Source: Thiocapsa bogorovii
Lineage (GTDB): Bacteria; Pseudomonadota; Gammaproteobacteria; Chromatiales; Chromatiaceae
Assembly: GCF_021228795.1 (NCBI RefSeq)
Contig: NZ_CP089309.1
Span: 744,001 to 808,000 of the forward strand
Length of the DNA stretch: 64,000 nucleotides
Reading direction: 5' to 3'
The translations under genes were made by a program, and so were the position numbers. Below the pieces are notes generated by a model. The model was not told the origin of the DNA. It was given only the letters and a program-made list of their open reading frames with translations, and did no database searches. Shown one piece after another: positions 59,545-64,000 of this stretch. How positions within the stretch are numbered: position 1 is the first letter of the stretch; each line of letters starts with the position of its first letter.

Positions 59545-59775
59545 TCAGCCCTTCTTGATCAGGAAGTGGAATTTCCCGCCATCTTCCTTCGACTCCATCA
59601 GCTCGTTCCCGGTTTGCTTGGCGAAGGCATCGAAGTCCTTGACGGAACCCGGATCGGTGGCGACGACGTGAAGGACCTGGCCGGAATCCATGGCGTTTAG
59701 CGTCTTCTTCGCGCGTAAAATAGGGAGCGGACAATTCAGGCCGCTGGCGTCGAGCTCTTGGTCAAAATCTGCCAT
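59545..59775 (-). CDS. tusA: Sulfur carrier protein TusA
   Basis: A 76-residue sulfur carrier. LDASGLNCPLPILRAKKTLN contains the CPxP motif with the sulfur-binding Cys15. The C-terminus FHFLIKKG is typical. In sulfur oxidisers TusA takes persulfide sulfur from rhodanese and hands it to DsrEFH/DsrC. It lies between rhodanese and dsrE2. Confidence 0.95.
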   Translation of the reverse strand: MADFDQELDASGLNCPLPILRAKKTLNAMDSGQVLHVVATDPGSVKDFDAFAKQTGNELMESKEDGGKFHFLIKKG

Positions 59776-59929
59776 GGAGTACCTCCGGTCGGGTGCTGTT
59801 TTAGAATATCAGTAGACACAAGAATTCGGTTTTATAGGCGAAATAGGCCGAAAAGGCAAGACACCGAGAGCTGTCTCCCGGGGGCGCACTCGACGGTCGC
59901 GACCGTCGAGCTGCGGGAAGTGCGACGGC

Positions 59930-60241
59930 TCATGCGATCGGGTAGCCGTGACGGGCCCAGGCGATAATGCCGCCCCGAAGATTCAGAACGCGCTCGTAAC
60001 CCTGCTGCATCATGTAGGCACAGGCTTGATACGAGCGCGCACCGCTGCGGCAGTACAGCACCACATCCCGATCCTTAGGCAACTCACTGATCCGAATCGG
60101 GATCAGATGCATGGGCAGCTGCATGGCATCGGGGATAGCGCCTTGCGCGACCTCCGCGGGCGTGCGGATATCCACAAGCAGCACATCCTCGCCGCTCGCG
60201 ATCCTGCCGTGCAGGGATTCGGAGTCGATCTCGTTGATCAC
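59930..60241 (-). CDS. Single-domain rhodanese
   Basis: A 103-residue rhodanese with the active loop VVLYCRSGARSYQACAYM and catalytic Cys64, preceded by LLVDIRTPAEVAQGAIPDA. It transfers sulfane sulfur as an enzyme-bound persulfide. It is the first gene of the rhd-tusA-dsrE2 group. The gap between it and cysG is AT-rich (TATTTAAGTATATTAAGGA near 60265) and probably holds divergent promoters. Confidence 0.93.
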   Translation of the reverse strand: MINEIDSESLHGRIASGEDVLLVDIRTPAEVAQGAIPDAMQLPMHLIPIRISELPKDRDVVLYCRSGARSYQACAYMMQQGYERVLNLRGGIIAWARHGYPIA

Positions 60242-60337
60242 GTCGTTGTCCTACCACAAACCTAAGTATTTAAGTATATTAAGGACTTTTGACGGCCAAC
60301 TCAACGACCCTTGCGGGCCATACAAACTGAAATGACC

Positions 60338-61762
60338 ATGGAATTCCTTCCGATCTTTCAAGATGTCCGGGACAAACCCTGCTTAGTCGTCGGCGGCGGC
60401 GTCACCGCGGCCCGCAAGGTGGGCAGCCTGCTGCGAGCCGGCGCTGCCGTCACGGTCGTCGCACCCGACCTCGTCGATGCGCTGCACGATCAGGCCGCCG
60501 CGGGCGTGATTCGTCATCTCGCACGACGCTTCGAATCCGGCGACATCGAAGGCAACCGCCTCGTGATCGCCGCAACGGACGACCGCGGGGTCAACCGTCG
60601 CGTCGCCGAGCTCGCCCGCGAGTACGACATCCCGGTCAACGTCATCGACGACCCGGATGCCTGCACCTTCTTGTTGCCATCGATCGTGGATCGCTCCCCC
60701 GTCGTGGTGGCGATCTCGACCGGCAAGGCGTCGCCCGTGCTGGCGCGACTGCTGCGGACCCGACTCGAATCCATCATCCCGGCCGGTTACGGACGGCTCG
60801 GTGAGCTATGCGCCCGCTATCGCGACCGGGTCAAAGAGCGTTTCAGCGCCCTGCCCGATCGGCGTCGATTCTGGGATCGCGTCCTGGAAGGCGCTGTCGC
60901 GGAACGCATCTTCGCCGGCCAATTCGCCGAGGCCGAGGCGGTGATCGAGCGCGAATTGGCCCCCGATGCGCTCGAATCCGATATGGGCGAGGTCTACCTC
61001 GTCGGCGCCGGCCCGGGTGATCCCGACCTCCTGACCTTCCGCGCCCTGCGTCTGATGCAACAGGCCGATGTCGTCGTTTACGACCGCCTCGTCGCCGAGC
61101 CCATCCTCGAGATGACGCGCCGCGACGCCCGCCGCATCTACGTCGGTAAACAGCGCAACCACCATGCGATGCGGCAGGAAGAGATCAACCGACTGCTTGC
61201 CGATCTCGCCAAGGACGGTCATCGCGTTCTGCGCCTGAAGGGCGGCGATCCCTTTATCTTCGGACGCGGGGGCGAGGAGATCGACACCCTCGCCGCGGAG
61301 GGCGTGCCCTTCCAGGTCGTTCCCGGCATCACGGCGGCCGCCGGCTGTGCCAGCTATACCGGCATCCCGCTGACCCACCGCGACTACGCCCAATCCGTAA
61401 CCTTCGTGACCGGCCATCTCAAGGACGGCACCATGAACCTGAACTGGCACGCGCTCGCGCAGCCGAGCCAAACGGTGGTCTTTTACATGGGCCTTGCGGG
61501 CCTGCCGATCATCGTCGACCAGTTGATCGCGCACGGCGTCTCGCCGCAGATGCCTATCGCGCTCATCCAGCAGGGAACGACCCACTTGCAGCGGGTCTAC
61601 TCGGGCACGCTCAAGACCATCGTGGAGCTGGTCGAGGCCGATCCTCCGGAGCCGCCGACCCTGATCATCGTCGGCGAGGTCGTGAAGCTGCGCGAAAAGC
61701 TGAGCTGGTTCCGCCCGCCGGACGAGCCGCAGCTCGGAGCCACGACACGCCTGGTCAGCTGA
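60338..61762 (+). CDS. cysG: Siroheme synthase CysG (trifunctional)
   Basis: A 474-residue fusion enzyme that turns uroporphyrinogen III into siroheme. The N-terminal dehydrogenase/ferrochelatase domain has VVGGGVTAARKVGSLLRAG near residue 16 and STGKASPVLARLLR near 127. The C-terminal methyltransferase domain begins VYLVGAGPGDPDLLTFRALR near residue 216. ATG 60338 (MEFLPIFQDVRD) matches the usual start, with another ATG two codons earlier. Siroheme serves sulfite reductases including DsrAB, which fits the divergent sulfur genes. Confidence 0.96.
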   Translation: MEFLPIFQDVRDKPCLVVGGGVTAARKVGSLLRAGAAVTVVAPDLVDALHDQAAAGVIRHLARRFESGDIEGNRLVIAATDDRGVNRRVAELAREYDIPVNVIDDPDACTFLLPSIVDRSPVVVAISTGKASPVLARLLRTRLESIIPAGYGRLGELCARYRDRVKERFSALPDRRRFWDRVLEGAVAERIFAGQFAEAEAVIERELAPDALESDMGEVYLVGAGPGDPDLLTFRALRLMQQADVVVYDRLVAEPILEMTRRDARRIYVGKQRNHHAMRQEEINRLLADLAKDGHRVLRLKGGDPFIFGRGGEEIDTLAAEGVPFQVVPGITAAAGCASYTGIPLTHRDYAQSVTFVTGHLKDGTMNLNWHALAQPSQTVVFYMGLAGLPIIVDQLIAHGVSPQMPIALIQQGTTHLQRVYSGTLKTIVELVEADPPEPPTLIIVGEVVKLREKLSWFRPPDEPQLGATTRLVS

Positions 61763-61970
61763 ACTAAACTGCGCCTCGCTAGGTCATGCACCGTTCTTGG
61801 TCGATCGCGACCTTTCGCTCCCCCAGGACGTCGGAGCCGCCGCAGTTTAGATCATTAGATTGGTCTTTTTTTTATCCTAAAACGCGTCGACTCCAACCTT
61901 GAAAATATCGTCCAATGTCGACGCAACACGACAAGAGCACATACGGCAAGGGACGCGGTTTAGCAGCGGT

Positions 61971-62558
61971 TTAGCGCGTGATGCGGTCTTCCGTTCCGCT
62001 GATCAGGTTTCGGATATTGCTGCGGTGCCGCCAGAAGAGCAGACCCGTGATGATGAGCTGCATCCCGATCAAGACGTTGTCGGGCCAGAAGATCCACACG
62101 ATGACGGGTGCGAGCGCCATGGAGATCAAGGCAGACAACGAGGAGATCTTGAGCACCTTGGCGACAAAGAGCCAGATGGCGGCCACCGAGAGGCCGATCG
62201 GCCAGAAGAGCCCGATCTGCACGCCCAGGGCCGTGGCCACACCCTTGCCGCCGCGGAACCCGAAAAAGACCGGATAGAGGTGGCCGATGAAGGCGGCCAA
62301 ACCGATGCCTGCGAGCACCGCCGGCCCGGCGCCGAGGAGATGGCCGGCCACCATCGGGATGATACCCTTCAGGCTGTCGCCGACGAGCGTGATAGCAGCG
62401 GCCTTCTTGCCGCCGATTCGCAGCACGTTGGTCGCACCGGGATTGTTGGAGCCCTGCGTGCGCGGGTCGGGCAATCCCATCAAACGGCAAACGATGATGG
62501 CGCTGGACACCGAGCCCAGCAGGTAGGCGGCGACGATCAGGAGCGAGGCTGTAATCAT
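61971..62558 (-). CDS. plsY: Acyl phosphate:glycerol-3-phosphate acyltransferase PlsY
   Basis: A 195-residue inner-membrane enzyme that makes lysophosphatidate from acyl phosphate. Motifs: AYLLGSVSSAIIVCRLMGLP, then GSNNPGATNVLR, and GHLYPVFFGFRGGKGVATAL, the active-site loops of PlsY. About five membrane segments are visible. The ATG at 62567 is an alternative start three codons earlier. It is divergent from folB, as in many proteobacteria. Confidence 0.95.
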   Translation of the reverse strand: MITASLLIVAAYLLGSVSSAIIVCRLMGLPDPRTQGSNNPGATNVLRIGGKKAAAITLVGDSLKGIIPMVAGHLLGAGPAVLAGIGLAAFIGHLYPVFFGFRGGKGVATALGVQIGLFWPIGLSVAAIWLFVAKVLKISSLSALISMALAPVIVWIFWPDNVLIGMQLIITGLLFWRHRSNIRNLISGTEDRITR

Positions 62559-62976
62559 GGGCGGCAATTGGACATGGGAAGCCGGTACAGGTCAAGCGAA
62601 TGGCAGACCTCCGCGGCAGCCCCGTTCAGTGGGTCCAGCCAACGCCCGTGCAGCGCGGTTTCTTAAGATCGGCGGATTGTCGAGTTGAACTCGATGCCGC
62701 TGGCGGTCGGGTCAGCGAAAAAAGACGACTGCAAGTCGTCGATCCCGGGGTGTTGGCGCTTCGCGGCGATCGCAGGCGTCGCTTCCGGCAGGGTCGCATA
62801 GGGCCTGCGGCGGTCCGCACTCGCTGAATTGAAGACGACGAAACCTTCGGATGGAGCTGGTCCAACATGAAGAAAGACAACATCCTAGACCGCGTTCGCG
62901 ACAACGGCGGCGAACCCCTCGGACCTCACGCCGACACGAAACCATCACATGTCCCGCCGGACGCGGTCTAGCGAGC
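62559..62976. other. plsY-folB intergenic region
   Basis: About 420 bp between divergent genes, containing the dispersed GACGACT repeat. A 34-codon open frame from 62868 to 62971 has no family and is not called as a gene. Confidence 0.45.
62719..62795. repeat. Second copy of the GACGACT hairpin repeat
   Basis: The stem GACGACT-GCA-AGTCGTC at 62724-62740 and the following ~50 bp resemble the copy at 14184-14250. On the minus strand the hairpin is followed by six T, which gives it terminator form, although no minus-strand gene ends here. Confidence 0.6.
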
Positions 62977-63333
62977 ATGGACAGGGTATTCATTCGCGGC
63001 CTGAAGATCGACACCACCATCGGCATCCACGACTGGGAGAGGCGCATCCGCCGACCCGTCGTTTTGGATTTGGAGATGGCGAGCGACATCGGGCGCGGCG
63101 CCGCCACCGATCGCATCGAAGACGCACTGGACTACGAGACCGTCACCCGGCGCCTGGAGCAATTCGTCTCCGAAAGCCGCTTCGAGCTGGTGGAGACGCT
63201 CGCCGAACGCTGTGCGTCCATCCTGATCGACGATCTCGGGATCCCCTGGGTGCGGCTCACGCTGAGCAAGCCAGGTGCCGTCGGCGAAGGCGTGGACGTG
63301 GGTGTGGTGATCGAGCGCGGCGATCCGGGCTAG
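62977..63333 (+). CDS. folB: Dihydroneopterin aldolase FolB
   Basis: A 118-residue folate-pathway aldolase that splits dihydroneopterin into hydroxymethyl-dihydropterin and glycolaldehyde. It begins MDRVFIRGLKIDTTIGIHDW, the family signature, and has DYETVTRRLEQFVSESRFEL and the catalytic LSKPGA near the C-terminus. Length is normal. ATG 62977 is chosen over a longer frame to 62851. The stop codon TAG lies in the left end of the 274-bp element that follows. Confidence 0.95.
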   Translation: MDRVFIRGLKIDTTIGIHDWERRIRRPVVLDLEMASDIGRGAATDRIEDALDYETVTRRLEQFVSESRFELVETLAERCASILIDDLGIPWVRLTLSKPGAVGEGVDVGVVIERGDPG

Positions 63334-63603
63334 TACCTCGTTCCACCTTATTTTGCATGCTCAGAGCCCCCCCAAAGGCGTCAGGGCAAGGCACAGACCG
63401 CGGGGAATAGTGGGTGCTATTTCCAAGGGCTGTAACGCTGCCCTGGCGCCTTTGGGGGGCTCCCGAAGGGGCGAGGCGAGAAGCGTTCAGCGCCGTTGTT
63501 GCGCGAGCTTGAAAGAGGGTCACTCTTCCTTCACTCGCGCGCCTAGCCGCTGAACACTTCTCGCCTCGCTGAGCACGCAAAATAAGGTGGAACGAGGTAC
63601 TAG
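63330..63603. mobile_element. 274-bp MITE-like element with perfect 27-bp inverted ends
   Basis: The outer arms at 63330-63356 and 63577-63603 are exact reverse complements, with weaker matching for another ~7 bp inward. Both outer edges are CTAG. Two more inverted repeats lie inside: 63368-63388 with 63439-63459 (21 bp, one mismatch) and 63471-63492 with 63548-63569 (22 bp, one mismatch), the latter holding a further 7-bp stem. No protein is encoded. It could fold as a cloverleaf-like structure. Confidence 0.85.
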
Positions 63604-63613
63604 GGCCGGGAGA

Positions 63614-64000
63614 TCATTTCGCAGGGTTTCCGGTCACCTCGACATCAATGAGGACCTCGTTGCGACGCAGAAAGCCAGGCGTGAAGGGATCATTGTAGTA
63701 GGCATAGACTGCAGGACCTGCGGGCGTCAGGCCGCGGGAGGCCATCCAGGTCCGCAGCGCCGCCTCCTGCTCCGCAATCGCGGCGTCGGAGGTCGAGCCG
63801 CTGAAACGAACCGCCGCGCGTCGCTGGGCAGGGATCTCGCGCAGTCGGACCTCGGATGAACCCGGCGCGGGTAGCTCGTCCAGACTGTACCGGGAAGGCA
63901 TGATGAAGCGAACCGACCAGGCGTCCTCCCCCGTCGGCGATTGGATCACCGGGGCCGTCATGGCGATCCGCTCGACGCGCGTCTCGGGGCGCTGCTGGAT
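63614..64000 (-). CDS. SOUL/HEBP family haem-binding protein, 5' end beyond window
   Basis: The frame is open from base 64000 to the stop at 63614, so 128 codons of the C-terminal part are visible. RIAMTAPVIQSP near the window edge is the family motif, followed by VRFIMPSRYSLDELP and, towards the end, YAYYNDPFTPGFLRRNEVLI. SOUL proteins bind haem or tetrapyrroles. The start codon lies outside the window. The 274-bp element ends 11 bp past its stop codon. Confidence 0.85.
   Translation of the reverse strand: MQQRPETRVERIAMTAPVIQSPTGEDAWSVRFIMPSRYSLDELPAPGSSEVRLREIPAQRRAAVRFSGSTSDAAIAEQEAALRTWMASRGLTPAGPAVYAYYNDPFTPGFLRRNEVLIDVEVTGNPAK

Noticed and set aside
62868-62971. A 34-codon gene between plsY and folB
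   Set aside because: No ribosome site, no family and a composition like that of the surrounding non-coding DNA.

Overview
The window is a GC-rich proteobacterial chromosome segment, most likely from a purple sulfur bacterium of the Chromatiaceae. The best evidence is the sulfur-trafficking set rhodanese, tusA and dsrE2 (59001-60241), arranged as in sulfur oxidisers such as Allochromatium, next to siroheme synthase cysG. The gammaproteobacterial macromolecular-synthesis operon rpsU-yqeY-dnaG-rpoD followed by tRNA-Ile(CAU) agrees with this. The genus is inferred from gene content only.

Region 1 (1-19.3 kb) is an exopolysaccharide locus, almost all on the minus strand. It holds a short OPX export protein, a separate outer-membrane barrel, a Wzz-type chain-length protein, a BY-kinase-like ATPase, an exostosin-like transferase, three GT4 and one GT2 glycosyltransferases, an O-antigen-ligase/Wzy-like polymerase, four PAPS-type sulfotransferases and, running off the left edge, an exported glycoside hydrolase-like protein. 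A fifth sulfotransferase and a UDP-glucuronate decarboxylase follow at 23.6-25.4 kb. I infer a sulfated, possibly xylose-containing exopolysaccharide.

Region 2 (19.5-27.7 kb) has a large secreted FnIII/PKD protein with two nearly identical 264-residue lectin-like modules, then a sulfotransferase, UXS, a GT4 and a methyltransferase.

Region 3 (27.7-39.3 kb) is a decayed part of the same glycan operon. All four GT2 genes and the ABC exporter are broken: two by mobile elements whose precise removal restores the frame, the others by nonsense codons, single-base losses, a 4-bp duplication and a 7-bp repeat expansion. The inserts are a 3.47-kb four-gene transposon with a DD35E transposase and AAA partner, and a 1.5-kb insertion sequence.

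Region 4 (39.9-43.3 kb) resembles the HPr-rel-A system: a nucleotidyltransferase, an HprK-related kinase, a PqqD-like protein and a small twin-arginine protein that may be its substrate.

Region 5 (43.7-64 kb) is mostly core genome: tRNA-Ile, rpoD, dnaG, yqeY, rpsU, tRNA-Thr, two related exported proteins, TrkH, TPR and zinc-ribbon proteins, a DegS-like protease, an AI-2E transporter, a LysR regulator, a FadL porin, dsrE2-tusA-rhd, cysG, plsY, folB and a SOUL protein cut by the right edge. A 274-bp element with perfect 27-bp inverted ends and two inner hairpins sits exactly on the folB stop codon. Several short dispersed repeats occur between genes. I found no CRISPR array, rRNA or exosortase.
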